From Branchiostoma floridae (taxonomy: Eukaryota > Chordata > Leptocardii > Amphioxiformes > Branchiostomatidae), in contig NC_049981.1 in NCBI RefSeq assembly GCF_000003815.2, forward strand, positions 8,052,581 through 8,116,580: a stretch of 64,000 bases of DNA, given 5' to 3'. The notes beneath the pieces are model-generated. The model was not told where the DNA came from. It did no database searches and saw only the letters and a list, made by a program, of their open reading frames with translations. Numbering within the stretch: the first letter of the stretch is position 1; the number at the start of each line of letters is the position of its first letter. This document shows, one piece after another, positions 11,701 to 21,669 of this stretch. A program made the position numbers and the translations under genes.

Positions 11701-13285
11701 GCATTTACTCAACACATCCATTTGCCCCACCTTAATATCCCTTGGATCAGTCCTTGGTTACAAGTTAGTTCAGCGAGCCATGAGTGACATGAGTGCAGGA
11801 TTACCGAACGTTCGAATAGTCACGCTTTTGTCCTCTGTTAAGGCCCCTTCACACGAAAGCAACAATGAGCCGCAATGCCGTCAGAAGGAAAATTATTTTC
11901 TATTCCTGGGAATTCGTAGTATATTTTAGACATTCTCACTGCATTCCAGATATTTGTGCCCGTTCTTTTGGCTGGCCCGAATGTTTTTGACATGCCAAAA
12001 ACTTTCGAGGTGCATTTGAAGTGGAGAAATATCGAATGACATTCAAAGTGGATTCTAAGTGTATTTTAACTATTCTAACTGCGGTATGACCCATTCTACG
12101 GCATTCTAACATTATTTGAAACATTCGTATCTCATTCGATGGAGAACCGAAACGGCAAGCCACTTCGAATCCTGTCAGAATGTGGCCAAAAGAATATATA
12201 TATATGGAATGCAGTGAGAATTTCTAGAATATACTACGAATTCCCAGGAATAGAAAAGGATTTTCATTCTGACGGCATTTTGGCTCATTCCTTCGCGTGT
12301 GAAGGGGATATAAGGTCCATTTGGAATTCCCACGAATGTGGCACAAATATGCAAACATGTACTTTATTCCGACTGGTTCTGCGGTTTCAGTGTGAAGTCG
12401 CTATTAAAGAGACGCACTACGGGTTGTATTCTATAACTTAATATCGTGCCGAATTTGGTATGACATTCTAAAGATCAGCTATTGTCTACTTTACATCTTT
12501 TCGTAGGTCTTCACCTACAGTTGTCGTGGTTGCTAGCCTAGCGAGGTCGGGAAACAAAATGGCCACGTTTATATTTTTTCAAGGCCGATTCAGCTTCAAT
12601 GATATCGCGCAACAAGGTGTGCAAAAAATTACATGCTATGAGTATGACAAACGCCAAGCGCACCGCCACACGTATATTGGCGAGGTGGCGCCTTCGTCTA
12701 AACACTATGGATACACTAAAACAGATCAACACTTAGCACTTCAGAGCGAGTTTGTGCTATACCGGTTGAACGTGTTTTAATTCAAGGACATTTCAAAAAC
12801 CAAAATAGTTAACATAGACTTACCATGATTATTTGGCTACCCCAAGAACGGATGCCTTGTTTTCATCAGTTTAGATATTACAACACGATTAAAAACGATT
12901 AAAATTATACATACCACACTTTTGTATGTAGAAAGAGGTCATTGATTTCAAGGACCCAATTTGGACATTTCAATTGCATAAAGATAGACAGTCACCAGTT
13001 CTACAGAATGACAGGAGTTGTACTGATATGGCCCCATGTGCGAGTACTGTCGAGACTACGTAATACTGGTCACTGTGACTCTCGACTGTCAGCAAGTACA
13101 GAACAGAACAGGACTAATCTTAGTAACGTTACTTACAACAATATGTTTTCCTATATCGTCATCGTAACATGTCTGACTAAAGGTTCTTTCTTTCACTTAC
13201 CCTGCCCCTCTGCAAAATGTACCAACACAGAAATAAGTCCAAGTAACACAACCGTCAACTTGAGGATTCTTTTTCTTGCAACCAT
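2613..13285 (-). CDS. PCDH15: Protocadherin-15-like cadherin, 5' part: signal peptide, EC1, EC2, start of EC3
   Basis: A single-pass calcium-dependent adhesion protein. Vertebrate PCDH15 forms hair-cell tip links with CDH23, and insect Cad99C shapes microvilli (known). Ten exons (listed separately) join in phase to about 353 residues. EC1 runs from DDCNILSTSELGQSPIEI to the linker DINDNRPIF. EC2 has VGTTVLRASATDRD, FEIPLPAQGFITLK, NYEAAD and the linker DEDDLPPAF. EC3 begins NPCVRASLSDPCNPVTY and continues VNAFDQDRDL. The Cys near the N terminus pairing with the Cys of FSLTLRC, and the C...C.P.TY segment after EC2, match PCDH15 closely. The 100-N gap lies in the intron after EC1 exon 7011-7076; the protein reads through without obvious loss. 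Exons left of 2613 were not recognised, so the protein is incomplete here. Orthology versus a paralogue is unresolved. Confidence 0.85.
3139..3270 (+). repeat. Dispersed repeat, copy 2 of a direct pair
   Basis: Same orientation and content as 196-331. It lies in the cadherin intron between exons 2613-2718 and 3853-4011. No coding role is seen despite an open frame. Confidence 0.8.
3853..4011 (-). CDS. PCDH15: PCDH15-like exon, EC2-EC3 linker
   Basis: 53 codons, phase 0 to 0, including TFTINILDEDDLPPAFNPC and SLSDPCNPVTYTGQVTSGVN. The DEDDLPP linker and the spaced cysteines are typical of PCDH15 between EC2 and EC3. Acceptor GGTTTCAG, donor GTAAGT. Confidence 0.92.
4281..4403 (-). CDS. PCDH15: PCDH15-like exon, EC2 centre
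   Basis: 41 codons, phase 0 to 0: LADDFFEIPLPAQGFITLKT then AVNYEAADNTDHQYLLVVTAE, containing the cadherin LxYE signature (here NYE). Donor GTTTGG is a weak match to consensus. Confidence 0.88.
4451..4749. mobile_element. MITE with about 80-bp inverted ends in a cadherin intron
   Basis: Left and right ends share, in inverted orientation, GCGAAACCGCC, GATGTACCCTGCTTTCTCAA and CCGTCAC. The centre is AT-rich. No coding capacity. Confidence 0.8.
4966..5070 (-). CDS. PCDH15: PCDH15-like exon, EC2 N-terminal half
   Basis: 35 codons, phase 0 to 0: LIAVGTTVLRASATDRDIGA then SGNVQFFVQDNPSDP. The acceptor TTTTAG at 5071-5076 is chosen over a later CAG because it preserves phase and completes the cadherin start ISE-xxAVGT. 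Donor GTGAGT. Confidence 0.9.
6180..6314 (-). CDS. PCDH15: PCDH15-like exon, EC1-EC2 linker
   Basis: 45 codons, phase 0 to 0, with VSVSDINDNRPIF (calcium-binding DxNDN linker) followed by TPANPAPTSISE. Acceptor TTGGACAG, donor GTATGA. Confidence 0.9.
6498..6770. mobile_element. Probable degenerate MITE with GACTGGTCAGAAA repeats
   Basis: Outer sequences TACAGTACC-ATCCTCGTCA and TGATGAGGATTAGGTACTGTA are inverted. The inside repeats ACTGGTCAGAAATCGTC two to three times. It lies in the cadherin intron left of the N gap. Confidence 0.45.
6900..6999. other. Assembly gap (100 N)
   Basis: Exactly 100 N, the usual placeholder for a gap of unknown length. It lies inside the cadherin gene, between two exons that still join in phase. 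Confidence 0.99.
7011..7076 (-). CDS. PCDH15: PCDH15-like exon, EC1 strand with cysteine
   Basis: 22 codons, phase 0 to 0: GPGGVQQFSLTLRCRVNSNG then HV. The Cys of LRC is the expected disulphide partner of the N-terminal Cys. The donor GTAAGT is 11 bp from the 100-N gap. Confidence 0.8.
7437..7822 (+). repeat. SINE-like dispersed repeat, copy 1
   Basis: It contains CAGGTGAAAATGAGTAC, AAGCTTCGGGTAGGGC, GTGTGAGTGGTTCA and GTCGGCCCACCCAATA. The same blocks occur inverted at 17588-17800. An internal 59-bp near-tandem duplication starts at 7632 and 7691. No RT domain; the SINE assignment is a guess from length and dispersal. Confidence 0.6.
7895..8076 (-). CDS. PCDH15: PCDH15-like exon, core of EC1
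   Basis: 182 bp, phase 1 to 0: GTLIDTLTFSAASINGLTLE..., ending AAGAVRVQERD. Acceptor TATGTCTCAG, donor GTGAGC. Confidence 0.85.
8634..8717 (-). CDS. PCDH15: PCDH15-like exon, N terminus of EC1
   Basis: 84 bp, phase 1 to 1, encoding DCNILSTSELGQSPIEIIES then VAETSPQ. Acceptor TTGTACAG, donor GTATGT. Confidence 0.82.
8846..8926 (-). mobile_element. Penelope-like end fragment with decayed hammerhead-like hairpin
   Basis: On the minus strand CCCTGAAGAAGGTGACAGAC is followed by GGTCACCGAAACGTTGGTGAG. It has the layout of the Penelope end, with a perfect GGTGAC/GTCACC stem and GAAAC, but CTGAAGA instead of CTGATGA. It lies in a cadherin intron. Confidence 0.6.
9594..9608 (-). CDS. PCDH15: PCDH15-like 15-nt microexon
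   Basis: CTCAAAGTCGAAATG lies between a GATGCAG acceptor and a GTAAGC donor, phase 1 to 1, adding A-QSRN-D between the signal peptide and the first EC1 cysteine. It is supported only by splice signals and perfect phase fit. Confidence 0.6.
9947..10160 (+). mobile_element. Penelope-like GIY-YIG C-terminal fragment, degraded
   Basis: The plus strand reads, with frame breaks, NSEVLQHIHIE, HTVDFDKVKILDSEQDYFLR and GVRE, clearly related to the endonuclease C terminus of the element at 376-2109 but much older. It lies in the intron between the microexon and the signal-peptide exon. Confidence 0.8.
10323..10436. mobile_element. MITE, TACTGTAAATGCA family, copy 1 (shortened)
   Basis: The right end CACGAAAGTTTCTGCATTTACAGTA matches the ends of 25177-25385 and 40357-40567 (TTCTGCATTTACAGTA shown in part). 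The left end is diverged. GCGGTGGTTTTAAT is inside. Confidence 0.65.
11841..12310. mobile_element. MITE with ends CCCCTTCACAC and arms over 100 bp
   Basis: Left GGCCCCTTCACACGAAAGCA and right inverse of ATCCCCTTCACACGCGAAGG begin arms that also share AATGCCGTCAGAA, TATTCCTGGGAATTCGTAGT and ATTCTCACTGCATTCCA. No coding capacity. It lies in the first cadherin intron. Confidence 0.8.
13201..13285 (-). CDS. PCDH15: PCDH15-like signal-peptide exon
   Basis: 28 codons plus one base: a basic start MVARKRILK, a hydrophobic core LTVVLLGLISVLV, then HFAEGQ and a phase-1 donor GTAAGTG. Joined to the next exon the junction codon is GCT (Ala), giving a plausible cleavage region AEGQA/QS. An open frame continues upstream, but the signal peptide favours this ATG. 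Confidence 0.8.
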
Positions 13286-13854
13286 TGCTATTCCCCTGCA
13301 AGTCGTGTTGTCGTCTGCAGCGTGGGAAAAGATACCAGACCATCTTCTGCCCCAGGGCCCGGGGCCAACCTGGTCTTTCCAGTTTTCTTCAGGAGATAGG
13401 GACCGGTGTTTTATCCTTCTCGCCCTTTGTCTATTGGCTACTTGACTTCTTCGCCTGTTTAGAGGGGATTTCTTTAATCTAAACATTGCCGCAGCTCCAT
13501 TGTCTGGTGCATTCCGTACATGTTGACTCACAGTCAAGTTCCGCAACACAGTAACGTTACAGTGCAGAGAACGCAGTTTTCTAACACACTTTTTAAAGAA
13601 ATCCTCTCTGTCTCATTCCTAAGGCTTAGGTTACATTTCCAAACCAGGGCCCGGTTGGGATGTTTAAAGAAATGAAAAAATTAAAACGTATACCTAGAAA
13701 TGTGCACAAAGCATGCACACGAATATTATTTTCACATTTTGTGTATTTTGGTGTCTTTTATATCGTTCTTTTTGCTCCTGAAAGCTGTCCGACCGGGCTC
13801 CGGTTTGGAAATATGAGCCTAACCACAACACGATCTATAGTACAACCATTTATC

Positions 13855-13958
13855 AATTGATTGATTGATCGATCGATCAAACTAACAAATGATTGATTGA
13901 TTGAGAGATTGATTGATTGTTTGATTGATTGATTGATTGATTGACAGATTGATTGACT
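13855..13958 (+). repeat. TTGA tetranucleotide microsatellite
   Basis: Interrupted (TTGA)n/(GATC) run of about 100 bp. Confidence 0.9.
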
Positions 13959-14685
13959 ACGTCACTGCTACTACTGTCACGCTGTATTTATAACCACATG
14001 CGTGTGAAGGCGAAGGGACTGTAATCTCGATAAGACAGGCCGTGACAGAAACTGTGTGTGTGACCATTAGAGGTCATAGTTGACATGTGTCTTCTTTCCA
14101 CGGAGATAAAACTTGCCATATTAGCTTACGCTGGGCTCCTATACTTGATCCCACTAACTAGGGGGTGTCACTTACGCTACCATATTAAAATATCTCTCAA
14201 TCACAGATAGTACCGTTAGTAAGATTGAAAACCCTATATGGATTTTTTTAATGTCACTTTGTGTTTCTGTTTGTTGGGTAAGAATGCTGTTGAGGCAGGT
14301 TATCTAGGCCTCGCAAGAACGTATTGAACACCTGATATTTGAAGTGTGAATTCTTTGGTGATAAATGATGCTGCATTTATAGATTCCCTTAAATTGATAC
14401 TTCTTTTTATGTTTACTCTTAATGTCCCGAATTATGAGAAGCGACTTCCTTAATAGATAATTCTATCAGGTTATTAGAATATAGGATATTGGGGAATTAT
14501 TTTTCCCAACAAGTGACAGGCATCGAAACGTAAGCAGGTAAGAATCACTAGTTGTGAAAAAGAATTCTCCAGTAGCCTATGAGAGTCGCCGCTAGCGCGC
14601 TATGTCCAGAAAGAACCGAAGTTGTCCGGAGTCTGTTTTGTACAGCTATCAGATAATATTTACTAAACGACGCATTCAAGAGGTG

Positions 14686-14810
14686 GCCTGGGTACCATCC
14701 GGAAAGTAGTTTGCTCCGGCGTTCATTATACACTATATACAGTCGCTTCACTGTGTTCACTCAGCAGAAGCGAACATGGGAGCGAACTACTATCCGGATG
14801 GTACCCAGGC
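14686..14810. mobile_element. MITE, GGTACCATCCGG family, copy 1
   Basis: Inverted ends GCCTGGGTACCATCCGGAAA and the inverse of GCCTGGGTACCATCCGGATA. 125 bp. The related copy at 26912-27067 is in the opposite internal orientation. Confidence 0.85.
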
Positions 14811-15547
14811 TATTCAACAGGCCAGGCGCAGTCCCGAAACGTGATGGCGGTCTGTTTAGAAGGGTGTTTCGCTACAGACAGTTTATCACAATGGATTTGA
14901 GGGAATTGATCAATCAACTTTACCTGTTTGCATGTGCTGACATATAATATTTTATTATGTTAGTATGACGCATTCGTCTGAAGATGGGATTACAAAAAAA
15001 AACCTTTCTGTTGAAAAGAGAAACATTTCTGTTGACGCCCACTCCGAATTTCTCATATAATATTAGAAGGGCAATAAGGTAAATAAAAATACAGCATACC
15101 GCCACACCCATGTATTGGTTGATTTGTAGATTGGGTTCACACCCTTTAGAAGACAACATGTTTGAGCAAACTTCTACCATATCTGTTTCCCTTTGGCATT
15201 GGTGTGGGCTATACATAGGCTAGGGTGACCTTTATTGTGCATTATACCTGAGTTCGGACTCACGAAGACAAAGGCACTGATAATACATGTATAATATATA
15301 ATAACAAAATGTATATCAATAGAGGCTACCTTCCTGGGGATCAATCAACATAACAAAAGGTTTTCATGTCTGGATAGAAACGCGCTCTAGAAAATAGATA
15401 CATAGGTGCATATAAAAGAACTGTATGATGAAAGTGCCAGAATATTATGTCCTTGATCAAGCGTGAAAATGACCACATGCTGAAAAAGTGAAACTTTGCA
15501 GCCTTGCACCAAGTGTCTCTTGTGGACTGGTGTATCGTATCGCCTAC

Positions 15548-15626
15548 CGTCTACTGCCTGTGACATCACAAGGGCGACCAGGACACTCTGGATGGTGAAG
15601 AACGATGTTCGTGTCGAGCCCGCCAT
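15548..15626 (-). CDS. Candidate alternative first exon with signal peptide
   Basis: ATG at 15626-15624 opens MAGSTRTSFFTIQSVLVALV then MSQAVD, plus one base before the donor GTAGGC. Length, hydrophobic core and phase 1 are those expected of a secreted protein's first exon. Spliced to the microexon at 9608 it would again give an Ala junction codon. The target gene is inferred from strand, phase and position only. Confidence 0.45.
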
Positions 15627-16800
15627 CTTTGCCCAGGTGTTCTCGGCCAGTCACAATGTCAGGATTCCCCCTTAAGGTTGAAAAACAAGTCTTGTTCGCA
15701 ATGTCGTTCACCTGGCCCAACCTCGTCAGTATTCCTTCTAAACTACATATTGTATTTATTGTGCGGTACCCTGATGGCACCATTGAACAATACCTGAGTC
15801 ATGACGAATAAAGGGCGGCGACAGAATGTTGGAGAAATATGCTATTAATAATTCAAAACATAATTGGCTTCTATTCTTCTCACCATCGTCCCTTCATAGT
15901 GAAAGGTTGGGGGTCACGATACAAAAAATACCATGATACGTATAATGCATAATTTTTCTGTCAATTCCTTCAAGCCCATAACCATACAAAATGATAATTT
16001 CCTACAACTTTTTTTTTAGCTTTGTGAATATGACGAATTGAAAAGTTTGTAACTACAATGTGAGTATCCTCACTGTTACTGTACGGCATAACGGCTTGTT
16101 TATCCAGACTCATCGACAATTGACAAGTCTTCGTATTCCATACTGAGCTCTTTGTTAGAAAGCAAAAACGTACAATAAAGGTCTTCATTCTTCTTCTTCT
16201 TTAAGTGCAAGCAATAGTTCAACACAACGAATAGACGACGCAAGAAGATCAGGGGCTAACGCAAGATAATGATAATGTGTAAACAACAGCTACAATAGCC
16301 TCCAGCACCGCAGACATCAATATCACCCCGGGCGTCACAAAGACATGACGGAAGACGAGACAATACCTGTGATCTGGGGCACGGGACGACCTCCCGGACA
16401 GGACCGCCGTGTGGTCAAAACCTCACGTTATGTCAACGATGTGAAGAATACGGCACAGGAAAGGTGACTGTGGAAAAATCTCGAGAGCTTTTCCCTCGCC
16501 GCGCCCTTAACCTGGCCTTCTTTATGCCACACCTATGTTATATCTCTGTCTGTATTGCACAGGTATGATGATACAAAGCGATTCTATTGTTATGCAAATT
16601 GCTAGGCAGCTCCGCCGATAGTGAGTACTGGTATCAAGGCGGACAATTATGAACATGGCTGATTCATCTTCACTGAGTGGAAGAAACAACTGTCACCATG
16701 GGGAGTGTGTCAAAAGTTCCGAAACTAGCTCCCTCCAGTTGTTACATTTAGACAGTGTTGTTGGCTAAGTTTGAACAAGCCTAGTGTGCAACCATATGTT

Positions 16801-16912
16801 TTAGCCTAGCCCGGAATCCGGTTTTGTTTAAAGTCCGCTCCCAACGGTCGCTACTCCACCTAGCGACCGTTTAAATCGGTCTTCTGCTTATAAGCCTGGA
16901 TTCCAGGCTAAT
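16801..16912. mobile_element. Small MITE, TTAGCCTGGAATCC ends
   Basis: Ends TTAGCCTAGCCCGGAATCCG and GGATTCCAGGCTAA are inverted repeats, with an inner inverted pair CGGTCGCTA/TAGCGACCG. 112 bp. Confidence 0.7.
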
Positions 16913-17261
16913 CTGTACATGTCCGTTTTTGTTTACACCGGCCTTCTCACATAAAGGGTGTATTAAAGATGGTACGGACTTGTTTATATATCATGTGGTT
17001 GAATTTGGAACGAATATTGTCGTCTACAAGTACGACTTCCTGTAGTAAAGGTCATGGTAGTTTTGCAACAATCCCTTCGGCTCACATCGCCCGACCAGTA
17101 TGACAGCATAACGCCTCGTCCTGTGCCTGACCTCTGACCGAGTTCACGTTCCAGGTGTTCACAGAGAACATCTTTAACGTTACCCGAAATTCATAATAAG
17201 TTGTTGTTTTGACTTCTAATTAAGGGCGCGGTCACATTCGTGGTACGATTGCAAGGGCATT

Positions 17262-17520
17262 ATCCCCTGGTATCTGACCTTGGTACTGCAGCAGAACTTT
17301 TGACTGTCTTTTTTGTATCTTTTGATCTGTACGTGCTGTGGTCTTGATATTTTTGTGGCAGTTAGCTTGTGATGTAAGAAAGAAATTATGTATGTTTGGG
17401 CCCCCTAGCAGCTTGCTCTGGAACTGCATGAGCTCTTTTGTCAAAATCTTCCGAGGAAAATAACCTAACAAAGGAACGATGGATTTCCATTATATTTGGT
17501 GTGCAGATAGCTAAGACGCA
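17262..17520 (+). repeat. R1 repeat, copy
   Basis: Shares with the other R1 copies CTTGGTACTGCAGCA.AACTT, CTGTGGTCTTGAT.TTT, CCCCCTAGCAGCTTG and GATTTCCATTATATTTGGT. Unclassified. Confidence 0.7.
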
Positions 17521-17536
17521 GATGTACATAGTGAAG

Positions 17537-17572
17537 TGCAAATCCTACAAATTGGGATTTGTAGGATTTGCA
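17537..17572. other. Perfect 16-bp hairpin
   Basis: TGCAAATCCTACAAAT, loop TGGG, then the exact reverse complement. It lies at the downstream edge of an R1 copy. Confidence 0.9.
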
Positions 17573-17587
17573 TAATGGGGGTGGCCA

Positions 17588-17800
17588 GGAGCTTCACTAC
17601 CGACGGTGGTTTATTATTGGGTGGGCCGACAGTCAGGGGTTGTAAGCAGCTTGTGCACAGCGCATAGTGGCCTCAATACGACAATAATGAGCGGCCATTG
17701 AACTGTGAGGGTATGAACCACTCACACCGGGAAGTACCGAGGGACGGCCCTAACCGAAGCTTTATACTGATTTTCACCTGCGTTAAGTGAGGAAAGTCGT
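17588..17800 (-). repeat. SINE-like dispersed repeat, copy 2 (shorter, inverted)
   Basis: The reverse complement shares AGGTGAAAATCAGTA, AAGCTTCGGTTAGGGC, GTGTGAGTGGTTCA and GTCGGCCCACCCAATA with 7437-7822, but lacks part of its middle. Confidence 0.6.
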
Positions 17801-18207
17801 GATAAGCTAAGTGTCTTAATACCCCCCTCACATTATATACGATCCTCGCACGTACTTCGCAGGAAGGTCGCAGGAAGGTCGGCTGATTTTAAGATCTTAA
17901 GATGGTCTTGCGTATTTTTCGCCCAAAAACTGTCCCCCTCACATATTAGCGAAGCTCGTGCGATCGACGGTGAATAAATCTATGATAATGAACCTCCCAT
18001 GACCACTTGCACGCGGACAAGGTAACACAAAACGTTAACGTTCCTCAAAAAAGGCAAGAGATCAATAAATGTTGCTTATTTTGTTGTCGGAATCTTTTTA
18101 ACCAATGAATGGAATACGTGGGCATAATAGAAATGACACAAGAAAGGAAAGTATGTCACAAAGCCAGCCTACATACTACCACAGGGGCCGCAATGTTAGA
18201 ATTACCC

Positions 18208-18712
18208 TCACATTCCCAGAAATGCAATATTTGTAAACAAACGGAAGTCGGGCGAACGTCGCCCGAACGTTGCCCGACTGACGTTCGCCATCCGATTTGC
18301 GCTCGATGATTAATAACTATGTCTGTGCTCGCCTATCGTTGGATTGACGCAAGACTATTGACCGATACCGTTGCGAGGTACGCACGATTTGCACGCACGA
18401 TCTGCGACTCGGTAACGAGCTATGCGATGTCAGAGATCTCCTGTGACTTGTCGCTTATGTTTCGCTGCACCGCGACCATCGTAAGACCCCTGAAAATCGC
18501 CGGCGATCCCTAAAAATCGCAAGATGATCGTGAGAACACCGGACGTCTTACTCACGAAAATGTCATTTAGAGTTCGTAGACTAGNNNNNNNNNNNNNNNN
18601 NNNNNNNNNNNNNNNNNNNNNNNNNNNNNNNNNNNNNNNNNNNNNNNNNNNNNNNNNNNNNNNNNNNNNNNNNNNNNNNNNNNNCGCGATGTCAACCCTG
18701 AGTGTGAGGGTG
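18208..18712. mobile_element. Probable MITE with ACCCTCACA ends, interrupted by a gap
   Basis: Left ACCCTCACATTCC and right GAGTGTGAGGGT are inverted. The interior is rich in CGAACG, GCGATC and GCACGA words. A 100-N gap (18585-18684) interrupts it, so the full structure is unseen. Related CCCTCACAT words occur at 17825 and 17937. Confidence 0.45.
18585..18684. other. Assembly gap (100 N)
   Basis: Exactly 100 N, a placeholder for a gap of unknown size. Confidence 0.99.
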
Positions 18713-20640
18713 CTCTTACGTCGCAAACTGTACTCCTAGCTCCTCGGCCAACCAACTTCTCTGGTGTGTTTTCTTTCTACTTGGCGAATTTCTACTGTTT
18801 TTCAGCGACCTAGGGAGCCTGGTAGAGGCTACAAAACAACCTCAATTTTTATGGATTTAATAAGTCAGTCGAAAACAAGTCATCTAGCACATTTGGAACT
18901 TCAGGTATACTGAGTCGGTACTAAGTAGATACCCAGATATCCGATCAGCTAGCTGGTGGCTGAATTTGATTCCAATGACCCAGAGTCTCTGCCAATGACC
19001 TTAGCGACCTAGAGGACGTGAAAATACAGACATGAGCCATAACTCATGAGAACGAATTGGAGCCTCCTGCTGGTAGAGAACAGTTAACCTAGACCGTAAG
19101 AAATCTCCGAGTGACACAACAACAACCGACCGCTTTGTTATCGCGGATTTTTCACAAATTCTAGAGAAGCATGTTACGTCTCCTAGACTCTGAAAACACA
19201 GAGTAAATATTTGTGTCTGTGGAATTATCAGTGTTCAAACAGACTTTCAATTATACATGATTTAGACTTCATTCTATATGGACTGTCCAACTCTCTTTTT
19301 GCACAACACAGACCGTGACGAAAACTTGGTCACAATTGATTAGGCTGCCGTGTTAACAGCCGTTGCCATGACGACGATGACAGCATCCAAAGGTTTCGTG
19401 TGCATGAAATTTTGTGGTACTGAAAGAATCTAAAACAGAATTCTCCTCACAACATTTCGTGAACGTTGAAATACTAAAAGTCTGTATTTGCTGGACAAAT
19501 ATCACGTCACAATAGGATGCCTTGTTCTGAGACAGCGTTGTTGGTGTGAATGTGGCGAACTTGGTTCCAAACGAGTCGTCCTTCATTTCAGCTCATGTTT
19601 TAATGTGAACGTTTACTCCGTTGTCTGCCATGAAGAATGTTTGTGTTGTAGTCTCGGAACTGAAGCCTGCCCCTGCGGAACAAATCCGTCTGACAAAGTC
19701 TCAGTCGCGCAAGGACAGGATTTAGTACAATCTTATTCAGAGCCTCGCAGAGGGGGCTCTTGACCCTACCCTATCTGGATGAGTTGGCTTTCTAAGTGAC
19801 CCAACGCGGTGGTCTCACACGGCATCACCGATAAGTGTCATCATACGGATATACACCTTTTAGCATGTCAACATGTTCTTTTATTGCTTTTACATGTTCG
19901 ACTTCATATCACTTCTTGACTACCCTACACCGTTGAAAAAATTGCTGTAAAGCCTTTAATAGTACCCATTTGCACAGAACGTTTGGCCCACTTCCATCCC
20001 ATACCCGTCATCATTAGCAGACTATCCAAACAATACAGGCCCTGCTACTTAGATTTCACCCTTTTTCTCGATACCTCACTTTGTCAGGTGACAAAAATGT
20101 GTGCTAAGTTATAATCAAATTTACAGCAGTTTTAGTGGATAGAACTACCTTAGCGATAGCAACACTTCCATGCACAATGGATATTCTGTAGGCTGTACTG
20201 GAAATTCTGCGTATATAAATATTAAAACAAACTCCGTTTGTAAACGATCCATAAAGACCAACTAAAGCAAACACCCCATGGAAAGTGGCGCAGATCCAAG
20301 CTAGGGTTGATAGGTTCGCCAGCCAATGTCAATCACCTGCAAACATTCTCATTGTAGCTTCACACAAAACCCCCTCTCTCAAGCCGACGATTTGGCGCCT
20401 CGGAATGATGTTCTCGGAATTAGGTGCTGTTTTCAGGCGACCTCAAGACAGTTAACTTATCGCCCTATTATGACACAGTTCTCGTTCCCACGAAACATAA
20501 TAGACGTACCTACGGGCAACGGCGGAGAGAGTCCGACAGGCAAATGTCGTCTGCACTGATTTTAGACCAACTTCCCGTGAGTGAGGATAATACTCGTACA
20601 AGCTGTTTATATTATGGGAATGTAACACGCACTCTCCTAC
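18713..20640. other. Non-coding stretch upstream of the cadherin
   Basis: No coding region, RNA gene or clear transposon was recognised. A short block GAGCCTGGTAGAGGCTA (about 18816) recurs inverted at about 56187-56206, indicating a small shared repeat. Confidence 0.5.
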
Positions 20641-20782
20641 CTTCCCTCACATCTTCTGAGTTCTCCGACTGTGCAGTGGCGAACTTTGAGAACCCAACGT
20701 AAGCGTAGAAGCACAACCAACCCAGAATTAAAGGTCTTCCTCGTCTTCTCCGAGAAGCTGGCCACAGGAAAGCCTGTTGCAT
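20641..20782 (-). CDS. Second candidate alternative first exon with signal peptide
   Basis: ATG at 20782-20780 opens MQQAFLWPASRRRRGRPLIL then GWLCFYAYVGFSKFATAQSE and NSEDVRE, plus one base before GTAGGA. A basic run precedes a moderate hydrophobic core with a plausible cleavage after ATAQ. Phase 1 matches the other two signal exons. It could belong to the cadherin or to a gene not recognised here. Confidence 0.4.
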
Positions 20783-21052
20783 GACTGGGCTGGGACGATA
20801 TACATACAGAACAGAACGTTTATCTTTCGGAAGCCTTGCCTGGGAAAGGGTGAGGGGGAAGCCTTTATCATGATGATTGTGCCTTCCACACCGAATGCAC
20901 AATGTCGGGGACACTACTCTTAGGACGATACGTGACCAAACTGCAAAATGTAACGATGGTTGCAATTTTCAATATAGTTGCTAGGTGGCGGGCGTTAACG
21001 AATCAAATATATATTATCTGGTGTGTGTTTGTGCGTATGTGTGTGGGGTTGG

Positions 21053-21519
21053 TTGGTGGATGGATGGATGGTGGGTGGATCCATGGTGGATTGATAGTGG
21101 TTGGAATGGATGAATAGATGGATGGTGGATTACTGGATGGATGGATGGTGGATGGATGTTGGATGAACAGATGGATGGATGGATATCGATGGATGGATGA
21201 ACAGATGGATGATGGATGGATGGATGGTTGGATGGTGGATGAACAGACGGATGGATGGATGATTGGATGGATGGATGCTGGCTGGCTGGCTGGCTGGGTG
21301 GATGGATGGATGGTGGTTGGATGGTGGATGAACAGATGGATGGATGATGGATGGATGGATGATGGATGGATGGATGCATAGGTGGATGGATGGATGGACG
21401 GATGGATGGATGGGTGATGGATGAATGGGTGATGGATGAATGGATGGATGGATGGATGCTGGATGGATGGTGGATGAACAGATGGATGGTGGATGGACGG
21501 ATGGATGGTGGATGGATGG

Positions 21520-21554
<35 letters not shown>

Positions 21555-21665
21555 ATGGATGGATGGATGGATGGATGGATGGATGGATGGATGGATGGAT
21601 GGATGAATGGATGGATGGATGGATGGATGGATGATGGATGGATGGATGGATGGATGGATGGATGG
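21053..21665 (+). repeat. ATGG tetranucleotide array (about 610 bp)
   Basis: GGATGGAT runs interrupted by GAACAGATGG and GGTGGATGG variants; the purest part is 21530-21605. Open frames on both strands here are only translations of the repeat (IHPS, GWMD). Confidence 0.97.
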
Positions 21666-21669
21666 TGTA

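Noticed and set aside
13286-13549. Upstream extension of the cadherin signal-peptide frame (MLRNLTVSQHV...)
   Set aside because: It has no domain character and would bury the signal peptide; the internal ATG at 13285 is preferred.
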